Origin: Okeania hirsuta
GTDB taxonomy: Bacteria; Cyanobacteriota; Cyanobacteriia; Cyanobacteriales; Microcoleaceae
DNA: 64,000 nt
Reading direction: 5' to 3'
NCBI RefSeq assembly: GCF_003838195.1
Contig: NZ_RCBY01000007.1
Location: 16,534-80,533 of the forward strand
The translations under genes and the position numbers were made by a program. This document shows, piece by piece, positions 53,094 through 62,442 of this stretch (its first letter is position 1; every line of letters begins with the position of its first letter). The notes beneath the pieces were generated by a model. It saw nothing but the letters and a program-made list of their open reading frames with translations. It did not search any database and was not told where the DNA came from.

Positions 53094-53244
53094 AACTGAG
53101 CAAAAATTCCTATTGCGACATCCGCAACAAAACCACAGACACTGAAAATTCCCCATGGAACTGAGTAAAAACTCCTATTGCGACATTCGCAACAAAACCA
53201 TAGGCACTGAAAATTCCCCATGGAACTGAGTAAAAACTCCTATT
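53094..53244. repeat. 65-bp tandem repeat, 2.3 units
   Basis: Units start at 53094, 53159 and 53224 with 'aactgag', and contain 'cctattgcgacat', 'cgcaacaaaacca' and 'cactgaaaattccccatgg'. It lies about 80 bases upstream of the GH92 start and could carry regulatory sites. Confidence 0.8.
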
Positions 53245-53401
53245 TGTAATTCTACAGACATAATCGCCTCTGATCATATTTGTTAAAGTCCCGGTAATAA
53301 ATCAATTTGCTATTATAACAACTATCTGAATTTTTAATCGACAGTTAAATTAATATCATCAAAACTTGGATAGCTTTTGTAGAATGCGTTAATGAAATGT
53401 A

Positions 53402-53511
53402 ATATCATGTCCGGATGATTAATTATAATAAAAATGTTCAACTGAAGCTATCTTGAAGGAATATCCCATTCGGAGACATATATTTATAAGTATTTAACCA
53501 GGACATGATAT
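53402..53511. mobile_element. MITE-D, 110 bp
   Basis: It runs from ATATCATGTCCGG to inverted CCAGGACATGATAT, with 'tttataagtatttaa' next to the right end. It is the smallest full copy of the family; others lie at 55431-55597, 55821-56297 and 63597-63835. Confidence 0.8.
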
Positions 53512-53555
53512 AACTTGACCATTACTATACAGGATTACCTAACTTGCTACCACCT

Positions 53556-55049
53556 TTACAACAATGTTTGCATAATTTCGTCAATATTACGAGCATAAAT
53601 TTGTTGAGCGTATTCCTGCCCATACTCTTCTGAAGTAAGGGGTAGTCTGGTTAGTGTTGCTTGTTGAACCAATTCCATCAGTGGACGACGCAAACGTTCA
53701 TACTTACTAAACGCAGCTTCTATAGCAGCTATATCATCCCACTGATTTTGCTTACCAATTTCAGCCACCAATGTTGCCATGACAGCAGCATCTTCCAGTC
53801 CTTGGTTAGCACCTTGAGCCATAAATGGTGGCATTCCATGGGCAGCATCCCCCGCCAATACAACCCTCCCTATATTCCACTTTGGTTGCTCTGACCCAGA
53901 AACAGTGGCACGGTGAAGATAATACGGACGTGACAGAATCTGCTCTGGGGAGGATAAAGCCACCAACTGCTGAATCATTTCTGGAAAGTTAGCTTTTTTC
54001 AACTCTTTTAGGGCAATATTAATTAATTCTTTTCCTGACTTTCCTGCTAATAATTCTAAAGGTAAAGCTGCGTGGATTAGATATCCAAATTGACCTGGTT
54101 GACGGGAAAATAAGATCATTTCGGTGGTTTCGTTTATTATAGAATCTTTGGATATTTGGTCATTCATGATCGTTACTATTCGCGAATTCTGAAGAAACTG
54201 CTCCTGAATTTCCTGTGACAGTGTTTCTGGAATCTCATTCGCTCCCCCACTGCTAATAGCAGCAATACCTGAATATTCTGGTTTTCTATATGCACTATAT
54301 GGAGTATCTTTGTAGATTACCTGACGCACCGTAGAATTAATCCCATCTGCTGCAATCAATAGTTTAGCCCGGATTGAGATAATTTCCGATTGTGGTAATG
54401 GGGAGGAACTTAGAGTGCTAGTTTGATCGTCTTGCTGTTTATTTTCCCAGTGAGAATAAGGGTTAGCTTCTACCCCCTGATTAGAAATAAAATCAGCTCG
54501 AACACATTTCAATTCTGGCTCGGCAACTACATTAACACAACGGTGATTAATTTTGAGGCGATCGCTTGGTAATCGCATTCTCAATTGAGTCTGTAAATTG
54601 TACCAAGAAATTGATACTCGACCTTCCCCGTACTTATCAAACCATTCATCATATTTCAGGACAAATGAACGGATTTTTTCCCCGTTGACATTTCGGGTTG
54701 TCCATTCTGGCGAAGGCTGATTCTTTTTGGATTCACTTTCCGGGTTAGGTTCTGGTGGGTTGTTGAATGTTTGACCAGTTTCTTTAATATTTTCGTAAGC
54801 TTGCCTATCAATATATTTAACTGCTTTTAAGCCATTTGGTAAAAGATCGACTCTCTGACCAACTTTACGGAAAGCTCGAGTTTGGTCGAGGACAATAATA
54901 TTTTCGATCCCACGTTGGCGTAGACCGAGGGCAGTTGCTAATCCCACTGGTCCCGCACCAACGATTGCTACATCATAGTCAATTTTTGGACTGGAGTTTT
55001 CTGATTTCATAGATTGATGTGAATAATGACTAGAAAAAGTATACAACAA
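53556..55049 (-). CDS. FAD-dependent aromatic-type monooxygenase
   Basis: A 497-residue flavoprotein of the PHBH/UbiH-like family. The FAD-binding Rossmann motif is 'DVAIVGAGPVGLATALGLRQRG' region near residues 26-45. The second FAD motif is 'VVLAGDAAHGMPPFMAQGAN' near 400, with 'QGLEDAAVMATLVAEI' after it. 'LLIAADGINSTVR' is the DG motif joining both dinucleotides. A Pro/Ser/Glu-rich insert (about 95-115) is family-variable. The substrate is unknown; salicylate- or zeaxanthin-type monooxygenases have the same layout. An internal ATG at 55010 (MKSENSSPKI) is the more likely start, as residues before it are not conserved in style. Confidence 0.88.
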   Translation of the reverse strand: MLYTFSSHYSHQSMKSENSSPKIDYDVAIVGAGPVGLATALGLRQRGIENIIVLDQTRAFRKVGQRVDLLPNGLKAVKYIDRQAYENIKETGQTFNNPPEPNPESESKKNQPSPEWTTRNVNGEKIRSFVLKYDEWFDKYGEGRVSISWYNLQTQLRMRLPSDRLKINHRCVNVVAEPELKCVRADFISNQGVEANPYSHWENKQQDDQTSTLSSSPLPQSEIISIRAKLLIAADGINSTVRQVIYKDTPYSAYRKPEYSGIAAISSGGANEIPETLSQEIQEQFLQNSRIVTIMNDQISKDSIINETTEMILFSRQPGQFGYLIHAALPLELLAGKSGKELINIALKELKKANFPEMIQQLVALSSPEQILSRPYYLHRATVSGSEQPKWNIGRVVLAGDAAHGMPPFMAQGANQGLEDAAVMATLVAEIGKQNQWDDIAAIEAAFSKYERLRRPLMELVQQATLTRLPLTSEEYGQEYAQQIYARNIDEIMQTLL

Positions 55050-55149
55050 TTGTAAGAGTCCCTTTATTCAAAAAAAAAGAGAGATTTTCCAAGGGAGGAA
55101 CTACTCAAAAGTATTTTTGATAAAGTTGTTTTCTTGTGTAAATAGGACT

Positions 55150-55343
55150 TATATCATGTTCCGTTGAATACTTATACAGGACTTACTGAGGAGTCAGGAG
55201 TCAGAAGTCAGGAGGGAAGAAAGGAGGAAAGAAGAAAAGTCAAGATAATTTCAGTATTTCTTCGGTACTGTCAGTTCTTAAATTTTATTTATAACTGACC
55301 CGTCCGCAATTCGTAGCTCCCCTGGAGGAGGAACGTGATATTA
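55150..55343. other. intergenic, repeat fragments
   Basis: A solo MITE-D end ('atatcatgttccgttgaat') lies at 55152, with 'gtcagga' heptamers at 55193-55215 and a GC-rich word 'ctcccctggaggaggaac' at 55316-55333. There is no gene. Confidence 0.45.
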
Positions 55344-55693
55344 TACCAAGCGTGAAAAAAGAATGTTACGAATAATAAGCGTGATTAAAAGACTTTTTTG
55401 GAGATGTCCCTTTGACAAAAAAGATAATTTATATCATGTCCGGTAGCATCGGTATTGTATAGAAAAGGTAGGCAACAGGCAACAGATCATCTGGCAACAG
55501 GCAACAAACAGGAAGGTAATTGAGCAAGAAAAAAACTTAAATTTCCTGTAAATATCCACGCTAACTTTTACACAAACGATACCAACGGACATGATATTAT
55601 GCCCGAAAAAAAGGTATTAAAGCCGTTCCCATACGACTCCTGACTCCTGAGAAATATCCTAGCTATTTCTAGCAAACATTTATCAATTTGGTA
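55344..55693. mobile_element. MITE-F copy interrupted by a nested MITE-D
   Basis: The left part (55344-55430) and right part (55598-55693) together reproduce the whole MITE-F seen at 3590-3815 and 57260-57503. The break lies within 'aaaaaagataattta'. Confidence 0.85.
55431..55597. mobile_element. MITE-D nested inside MITE-F
   Basis: It is bounded by ATATCATGTCCGG and CGGACATGATAT. The interior holds 'ggcaaca' heptamers and a non-repetitive 70 bp. The flanks are TTT/ATATC and GATAT/TAT, so the duplication is 2-3 AT bases at most. Confidence 0.82.
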
Positions 55694-55820
55694 TTACGCA
55701 TGAAGTAGGAAAAACTAGGATTTGAGATTGCTTTCCGTTCCGGACTGCTGCGCAAACCCTATCGGTCGCTTCGGACGAAAATACATTGCAGGTGCGTAAG
55801 TCCTAGTAAATTGTCAACTA

Positions 55821-56297
55821 ATATCATGTCCAGATAAGAGCGCGATCAAAAAACTTTCTCCTTCTCGTCTTCTTTTTTCCCTCCGGAATTGGTGAATCAA
55901 GGGATGAAACTTTTGGGAGAAGTTCAATAATGGATAATTGATAATTACCTCTCCCTAAAAGGAAGAGGATTGAATAAAAGGAAAATATTTTCTCTCTTGG
56001 TCGATTGGAGGACAGCGAGGAGACCCGTTCTTACAGACCCGCTCCGAAGATCGCCATCCCACCCTACGGGAAGCTGCGAAGAGAGAACTCCGTTCCGCTG
56101 TCGCGAACGACCGCTTGTTTCTCCTTTAAAGGAGAGGATTTTTACCTTAATTATTCGGTAAATCCAATTGAATGTTTTTACACTTCCTATGTTTCCCAGT
56201 CTAAAATTCATCCTGCACTCTATACAACGCTTTCCCTCCTCAATTATGACTCCTGACTCCTCTGTCATTTATTTATAACTGTTTAACCGGACATGGT
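55821..56297. mobile_element. MITE-D, long copy with nested MITE-E
   Basis: The ends are ATATCATGTCCAG and CCGGACATGGTA. Inside, 55928-56166 is a MITE-E with a GC-rich core: 'tctcttggtcgattgg', 'agacccgctccgaagatcgc' and 'catcccaccctacgggaag'. 'gactcct' heptamers follow. It ends 8 bases before the DUF4126 stop codon. Confidence 0.7.
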
Positions 56298-56305
56298 ACA
56301 AGTCA

Positions 56306-56905
56306 TTACTCCATTTCTGTCGGTGGTATTTCTGTATTATTTCTCTGCCTCAACTTTCGATGCAAAGTTTTCACCCCTGATAATAGTAACCCAATCACTA
56401 CAAATACGAGGAAAGCTGCGAACACTGGTACAGAAATCGCCAAAATTGACAACACCGAGGAACTTAATAACTCCATTGTGGAAACTCCAGGATTGGCAAA
56501 TCCTCCGGTGAGAGTTGTAGATGCTAATCTGGTCACATCTGTTAAACCTTGCACTGTTCCCGCAGCACCCCCTCCCACGACCGCAGCGATCGTCCACTGT
56601 AGCATTGGACTCATGTCACTCACAAATGAACTTGTGATGATTGTACCTGCGATAACTGCTGTTGGAGTGGCGACAATATCTAGTAGTTCATCTACCCAAG
56701 GAATATAGTAAGCTGCAACTTCTAAAAATGCACCAACTCCGAAAGCTACTGTTGCTTGTGGGGTGCCCATCCAGGCAAAATCAGAAGATATTTGTAAATT
56801 TCCTGACTGTGCTGCAATACTCATTACTAAAGGAGGTACAAATATGCGAAAACCACAAGCTGCACTTAAACCTACACCTAGACAAATACCTAATAAAGTT
56901 TCCAT
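56306..56905 (-). CDS. DUF4126 membrane protein
   Basis: A 199-residue integral membrane protein of the DUF4126 family. It has five or six spans, including about 5-27, 45-66, 78-100, 108-125 and 148-172, and the conserved 'GLSAACGFRIFVPPLVMSI' and 'YIPWVDELLDIVATPTAVIAG'. It ends in a basic cytoplasmic tail ('KTLHRKLRQR'). Family members are found widely in bacteria with no established function. It stands alone on the minus strand. A MITE-D element abuts its 3' end, but the C-terminus (EIPPTEME) appears intact. Confidence 0.87.
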   Translation of the reverse strand: METLLGICLGVGLSAACGFRIFVPPLVMSIAAQSGNLQISSDFAWMGTPQATVAFGVGAFLEVAAYYIPWVDELLDIVATPTAVIAGTIITSSFVSDMSPMLQWTIAAVVGGGAAGTVQGLTDVTRLASTTLTGGFANPGVSTMELLSSSVLSILAISVPVFAAFLVFVVIGLLLSGVKTLHRKLRQRNNTEIPPTEME

Positions 56906-57115
56906 AATTTTATTCCTAATTTTTCCTCATAAAAACTGTTAATTTTGCTGGTGGTTATTTAATAATTATTCATTACTTCAATATTTTTTCTGCTGATTGC
57001 AGATGTATAAATATATATTATCAAGATTGACAAATTATCTTTTAATGTTAATGTTGAAAACTATTTTTAAACTCAATATAAATACCGCACTGTTCAAGAT
57101 GGTAAGGTACAGTTT

Positions 57116-57223
57116 TATAGCAGAAGGAAGAAGGCTTTAGTTATCTAGGAGAGAAAGAAAAATCTTGCGTTGTCTGAGTTTTAAGCTTTTGATATCTCAA
57201 ATATAGTAATGGCGACTGCTATA
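57116..57223. mobile_element. MITE-H, 108 bp
   Basis: It begins TATAGCAGAAGG and ends GCGACTGCTATA, 8-bp inverted termini. The interior contains 'aatcttgcgttgtctgagt' and 'aagcttttgatatctcaa', found inverted at 61920-62003 and in weaker form at 33-118 and 1036-1160. Confidence 0.72.
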
Positions 57224-57259
57224 CATTAATCTTTATTTTCTCTTCCCTGTTGCCTATTA

Positions 57260-57503
57260 TACCATTTTCCAACAAGAATGTTACGAATAATTTGAGTAAT
57301 TAAAAGACTTTTTTGGAGATCCACTTTTGACTAAAAAGATAAGTTCCGACCTAAAAAATAATATCAAAGCCATTCATTCTGTACCTCACCAATCCGAAGG
57401 CTCCTCTACCTGACTCCTGACTCCCTTCCTGAGAGGGGTTAGGGGTGGGTTGACTCCTAAGAAATAGCCTAGCTATTTGTAGCAAATATTTATCAGACTG
57501 GTA
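57260..57503. mobile_element. MITE-F, full copy
   Basis: It runs from TACCATTTTCC to GACTGGTA, with 'aagaatgttacgaataat', 'aaaaagataagtt', 'aaagccattcattctg' and 'gggtgggttgactcctaag'. It is the same orientation as 55344-55693 and inverse to 3590-3815. Bases 57504-57968 hold no gene apart from a GCGATCGC octamer. Confidence 0.8.
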
Positions 57504-57980
57504 TTATCCCATAATTTTCATCTCATGCTGTATAAATAATCATCCTAATTGTTTCCTTTGCATATCAGTCAAGATGATAAAAATTTGACATAGCATTTTA
57601 AATATGATATTTAAATATAATTTTGATTGATCACCTAAAAACATCATAATATCAAGAATTTGAAAATAAAGATTGACATAAAAGAAGATATATGATATAA
57701 AGAAGTCTAAATTCATCAACCTCTTTGATGATAGTGATAGGTATGATTAAGCGCGATCGCTAATTATCTTAGATCGGTGTAAAGTTTTACTTGAATTGAA
57801 TCTTGGAATAACTAGGGGAAAGTAAGCAATCATTCTCAAAAACCACAACTATCTATTCATAAAACACAAAAAAATGTTTATTATAAATTTACCAAGCTTG
57901 AAAAAAACAGACAGAATAACGCTTTTAATCGCAATATATTAAAGACTCAACATATTAACATAAATTAATTGTGGAGACAG

Positions 57981-59464
57981 ATGATAATGATAGGGCATTC
58001 ATTAGAAATAGACGATCTAAAAAAAATTAATAGCCCGAAAAAAATAGTAGCTTTGTTTAACAAACTTGGCTATAATTTACAACTGGGAAATTTAGAGATT
58101 GAACAGCTAGAATTACCAACTTCTTGCAGTGGATTTATTGATAATGTTTACAAAATTCATAGCGATGAAGAAGGTAGTTTAGAAATATTTTTGTTGGAGT
58201 TGCTACAAGCAGAATTTCAAACAAACCGTAAACTTCAAGAAAAAATAATAACTATTTCCCAAAATATCCCTAAAAGCAAAAAAAAAAATTACTCATTTGT
58301 ACAAAAAACTATCATCAGTTAGTAATAGTTGCTCTTCAGACAATAGAAAATATAAGTATCACAATTAAATGGTGGTTAATTGACTGTAAAAATCCTACTT
58401 ATTATGATACTTACTGGCTAGAAAATATAATCCGAAATGATTGGGAATCTACAGAAGAATTTACCAATAAAGAACCTGCTGAACGTAGCTACGACCAAGA
58501 TTTAGAACCGCCAACCGCAACATTTACTGAAGATTCCATTCAACTTTATCACAAAGAAATTAATAAAATACCTCGCTTGCGTGCTGAGGAAGAAATTAAT
58601 TTAGCTCATCAAATTGATGAATTATCAGCTTTAGAACAAATTCGTGAAAATTTAGAGAAACAACTCAAGCGATCGCCTAATGAAACAGAATGGGCGACAG
58701 CTGCAAAAATCAGTACATCAGAATTGCGCGATCGCCTCCAGCAAGGTAGACAGGCAAAAAATAAAATGGTCACAGCTAATCTGCGACTGGTGACATCAAT
58801 TGCCAAACGATATCAAAACCGTGGATTAGACTTCCAAGATTTACTCCAAGAAGGTAGTTTAGGATTAATTCGTGCCACAGAAAAATTTGACCATACAAAA
58901 GGCTATAAATTTTCTACTTATGGTATTTGGTGGATTAGACAAGCTATTACTAGAGCTATTTGTGACTATTCTCGGATCATTCGCTTACCAGTTTATCTCT
59001 ATGAAACCATTTCCCAAATTAAGAAAACAGTTAAACAGATGTCAATGGAACGTTGTCTGCTTACTGCTGAAGAAGTCGCTACACGCATGGAAATGACCAC
59101 AGAGAAATTACGATTTATTGTAGAATGCGCTCAAGAAACGTTATCTTTAGAGATTCCTATAGGCAAAGGAGAAAATACCATCTATAAGGAAGTGATCGAA
59201 TTTGATGGAGAAACACCAGCAAAATATGTCTTTGAAAATTGCCTACAAGAAGATGTAGAAACTGTTCTCAACACTTTAACTGAACGGGAAAGAAATGTCT
59301 TACAAATGCGATTTGGATTGGATGATGGTCAAGAAAAAACCCTGAAAGAAATCGGTGATACTTTTAATTTAACGAGAGAAAGAATTAGACAAATAGAAGC
59401 TAAGGCATTGAAAAAGTTGGAAGACCCAAAACGTAATCGTATTTTGAGAGAATATCTTCTTTAG
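57981..59464 (+). CDS. sigma-70 family factor with novel N-terminal domain, joined across an A11 run
   Basis: Two frames make one protein of about 494 residues if one A is added in the run 58278-58288. Frame 1 (to a TAG at 58320) encodes 'LEIDDLKKINSPKKIVALFN', then 'NLEIEQLELPTSCSGF' and an 'EIFLLELLQAEF' helix. After the run, frame 2 continues without a stop: 'LLICTKNYHQLVIVALQ', 'KWWLIDCKNPTYYDTYWLEN', then sigma regions 1.2-4. Region 2 has 'NLRLVTSIAKRYQNRGLDF', 'GTYGIWWIRQAITRAI'-like 2.4 ('FSTYGIWWIRQAITRAI'), and region 4 has 'LTERERNVLQMRFGL' with 'NLTRERIRQIEAKALKKL'. It resembles a cyanobacterial group 2 sigma factor. A GGAG at 57973 serves ATG 57981 or 57987. A TTG at 58577 would give only the sigma part. 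Confidence 0.85.
58278..58288 (+). promoter_or_regulatory. A11 slippery run between N-domain and sigma domains
   Basis: Eleven consecutive A bases follow an AGC codon. Adding one A (or a -1 ribosomal shift) joins both frames exactly: the distance 57969-59464 plus one is divisible by three. Homopolymers of this length allow RNA polymerase slippage in bacteria. Confidence 0.65.
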
Positions 59465-59471
59465 GAAATAA

Positions 59472-59513
59472 TGTGGTGTTAGTTCAGCAACACCCACATC
59501 ATCATTATTTTTG
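59472..59513 (+). terminator. probable terminator after the sigma gene
   Basis: An inverted repeat (atgtggtgtt against aacacccacat, loop about 8) is followed by 'catcattattttt'. It starts 8 bases after the sigma-factor stop. Confidence 0.4.
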
Positions 59514-59672
59514 CTCAGGATGGTTTATTTCATCTGTCTGAGATGGCTTTGTAGTGTTCTGCTCCGTTTTAGTAGGTTGACTAGATTTCATTAAACCAGA
59601 ACCATGCCACAGAAAACTGACAATCATTATTTTAGTTAATGCATTCAACTGCTCTAACTTTTCTTTGTTCAT
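59505..59672 (-). CDS. possible 55-residue small protein
   Basis: An ATG-initiated frame encoding a peptide that begins MNKEKLEQLNALTKIMIVSF, continues 'LWHGSGLMKSSQP' and ends in a Thr/Gln/Glu-rich tail. The N-terminal amphipathic helix and hydrophobic patch, and the polar tail, look like a real small protein rather than noise. There is no strong ribosome site. It overlaps the proposed terminator at its 3' end. I do not recognise a family. Confidence 0.35.
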   Translation of the reverse strand: MNKEKLEQLNALTKIMIVSFLWHGSGLMKSSQPTKTEQNTTKPSQTDEINHPEQK

Positions 59673-60786
59673 TGGTTGATTGATATAATTAGCATGAATT
59701 TTGAGTCAATATTTATTCTTTACAAAAATTAACAAATCTTTCAATAGATATGCTGATAAATCCGGTCAGGGTAATTACTTAATTTAGAAAATTGATTATG
59801 GAGCGATCAGCTTTAGTACCATAGAATTACAAATAAGTATTTCAGCACACTTTGACATAATTAATTAACTACTACATTCTGCTTCAGTCTTAATACATGA
59901 AATTTCGGATGAGAATAAAATTGACAATTCTATTTTTCCGTATTTTTACTGAAATAACTGTGATTTATATTCTTGATTTAATGTGACTTATAGTATATAT
60001 ACTATGTGATTTAAAACACAATATAAATTTTATCTAAAAGGTAAGAAAGGTAAGAAATGTATAAATTAATATCAAATTAACTCAGCAATTTATAGCAATC
60101 CTCTTCATGGTTTTGTAGAAAATATTCACAGCATTATATAGCAATCAGGAATGATTTATGAGATGTTTAATAACAATTAATACCAATCAAAATCCTTTTA
60201 TATTCTGACTCCTGACTCCTAATTAATACTAAAATATTACAACTGAAATATGATTGCTATAGTATGAGATAATAGGGGTAAAAATTTCATAATTTCATCT
60301 ATAAATTTAGAATTTTTTACAAATATTGCACAAATTTATAAATATCAGAATAAATAAGTAATGAGTAGTCAGTATTTAGGAGAAAGTCAATTCAGTTAAC
60401 CTACTGCCGGAGGAACTTTCCTATGGGAATCCTGCGTAAACGTTAACAATTAGCCTCTTTACAGAGGAACTACGTTATCAGTACCTCCTGCAATAGGGAA
60501 GCGAGAAGATGCAGAATTTTCTTTCTCTTGGTTGATTGGATATGGCGAGGAGACCCGAAGAGTGCAGACCCGCTCCGAAGATCGCCATCCCACCCTACGG
60601 GAAGCTCCGCTAACGACCACTTTTTATCCCCTTAAAAGGCAGGGTTTAAACCAAAATTTTCAGTAAAGAAGAAAAGTAGTCTAACTTAGATTGTGGTGAT
60701 AAAACATCTTCGCACTATCAATAGTGAGGAATTAAATTCAGAAATATATATCTTCCTTCTTCCTTCTTCCTGATTCCTTCTTAATA
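59673..60786. other. intergenic with GC-rich and MITE-E repeats
   Basis: No gene is supported. At 60400-60480 GC-rich words occur ('cctgcgtaaacgttaac', 'agaggaactacgtta'). At 60480-60670 a MITE-E copy carries 'ttggatatggcgaggagacc' and 'catcccaccctacgggaag'. Purine/pyrimidine heptamers ('cttcctt') precede the vWA stop. Confidence 0.5.
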
Positions 60787-61518
60787 TTAAGAAGCAAAAT
60801 ATTTACCATATAAACTTGGATATCTTTCTTTTATCCAACCACCTAATCCTTTTCTTGGATCTCCCTCAAGTTGACGTTCAAGAGCAGCAATAATACCCTC
60901 ATCCATTACCTCATCTATTAAATCAAAAATAAAGATATTACAATCTTCTCCTCGTCTAGATTGAAATTTATTAGCATTCAAATCAATTCCTAAATAAAAA
61001 TCTATTGCTCCCTCTGTCTCAATATCACTACCTACACCAATCATTAAAATTTTAATCTCATCTTGACTATTGATATTAGAACAAGTTTTTCCAATAACAT
61101 TAATAAATTCTTTACTATCATCAATTTGACCATCAGTATAGATAATTATAAAAGCACCTTTATCATCAGTTCTATTAGAAAACCACTGAGATACTGCCTC
61201 ATTTAAAGTAGGAGCAATATAAGTAGAACCACCAGGTCTATTTTCTTTAAAAGCAGCTTGTACTTGGGCAGCATCTCTAAGGTAAATAGTTTTAGTCGGT
61301 TGTTGATTTCGATTGAAAAAATATAAAGTTACCTCATCACAAATTATTCCATAATCATCATCTTGCTCTGACAGAATTTCAAAGACATGACCTTGTACAG
61401 TTTCTTGAAGATATTGCCAACGATTTTTGTTTCCTGTAGTAGCATCAGATATTGTCATGGAACCACTACGGTCTATTAAAATAAAAACATCGCGATTGTA
61501 AATTTGTGGAATTGGCAT
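60787..61518 (-). CDS. von Willebrand factor A domain protein
   Basis: A 243-residue cytoplasmic vWA protein. The MIDAS motif DxSxS is D16-x-S18-x-S20 in 'VFILIDRSGSMTISD', with the Thr in 'GGSTYIAPTL' and the Asp in 'IIIYTDGQIDDSKEF' completing the metal site. The C-terminal 60 residues ('DEVMDEGIIAALERQLEGD' and 'GGWIKERYPSLYGKYF') are charged. There is no signal peptide. Such stand-alone vWA proteins accompany MoxR ATPases or TerY-type stress systems. No partner is adjacent here, but the VMAP/MoxR cluster lies about 11 kb away. It is preceded by a stretch of AT-rich DNA without a clear promoter. Confidence 0.9.
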   Translation of the reverse strand: MPIPQIYNRDVFILIDRSGSMTISDATTGNKNRWQYLQETVQGHVFEILSEQDDDYGIICDEVTLYFFNRNQQPTKTIYLRDAAQVQAAFKENRPGGSTYIAPTLNEAVSQWFSNRTDDKGAFIIIYTDGQIDDSKEFINVIGKTCSNINSQDEIKILMIGVGSDIETEGAIDFYLGIDLNANKFQSRRGEDCNIFIFDLIDEVMDEGIIAALERQLEGDPRKGLGGWIKERYPSLYGKYFAS

Positions 61519-61919
61519 ATTTTTATCCTTTGGTAAGATTAATTCAGCAGGTTTTTGATAACTTATATTTTTGCAGATATATCTACATATTTCTAATATT
61601 TTACCAAACTTTGCTACTATAAAAGATATCAGTAAATTAATTTATTTCATCCTACGTTCATTAAAATTAACAAAACTCAAAAAGGTAGTAAAAATCATCA
61701 CCGTTGTTGAGAAAAGCATCATAAAAAAAAGGAAAAGTCTTTAATTTTTTTGACTCTAGTAATATAATATCCGGTTGAATATTTACATCAGTTTTCGAGT
61801 TTTGGAGGTACAAAGTTTTATGCTTTTAAGGAACAGATCAAACTGGATATGAGAGCTGGGAATGAATAAGAATTATGGATTAATCTTAAACTGTACTTCA
61901 CTATCTTAAAATTTGCTGT
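61519..61919. other. intergenic, nothing recognised
   Basis: The stretch is AT-rich. A partial MITE-D end, 'aatatccggttgaatattta', lies at about 61767. No gene is seen. Confidence 0.4.
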
Positions 61920-62003
61920 ATAGTAGTCGCCATTACTGTATTTGACATATCAAAAGCTTAGAATTCAGACAATGAATATTTTTCCTTCTTCCTTCTGCTA
62001 TAT
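61920..62003. mobile_element. MITE-H, inverted copy
   Basis: It runs from TATAGTAGTCGCC to CTTCTGCTATA (84 bp). It shares 'atcaaaagctt', 'aattcagacaa' and 'ccttcttccttct' with 57116-57223 in the opposite direction. Confidence 0.7.
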
Positions 62004-62179
62004 CATAATCTATTAGGAGAGAGTTGGAAGAATAGGAAGGATATTTGCTCTGGGAAATAAGGAGAGGTTTTTCGTTCGACTGCTATGCTATAGGCTAATT
62101 AAGTATAGCAATACTTTTGAGAATTGGTATTAGTCCCGTTAAACAGACTTGATATACAATTTTTAGTATGGTTTTATAT

Positions 62180-62276
62180 TAGACATCTCCAAAAATCAAA
62201 AATCAAAGCAATTCTGATCTATAAATTGTCAATTATTTATTCCTGTTCCCTGTTCCCTCTTTTCTGGAGATGTCTA
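62180..62276. mobile_element. MITE-C, short copy
   Basis: 97 bp from TAGACATCTCC to GGAGATGTCTA, perfect 11-bp inverted ends. The interior is 'aaaaatcaaaaatcaa' and two 'tgttccc' heptamers. It is the cleanest example of the family's termini. Confidence 0.82.
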
Positions 62277-62442
62277 TTAAGATCAACATTTTCTTTCGTA
62301 TACATCTGTACTATTATTGATAATAAAAAATAGAAATTATCATTAAAACTATAGTGCTATACTAAATATCTAAATATAATGTGAATAGCTATAAGGATGG
62401 GTTAAGTTATAAACATTTAAGTTAAGTAAGAGGTTATTTGTA

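Noticed and set aside
55945..56268. 107-residue minus-strand frame, and two plus-strand frames over the same region
   Set aside because: All fall in the MITE-E/GC-rich module nested in MITE-D; frames are open by chance in GC-rich repeat.
58577..59464. Sigma factor starting at TTG 58577
   Set aside because: The frame is open back to the A run at 58288 and includes region 1.2 residues before 58577, so this start would remove conserved sequence.
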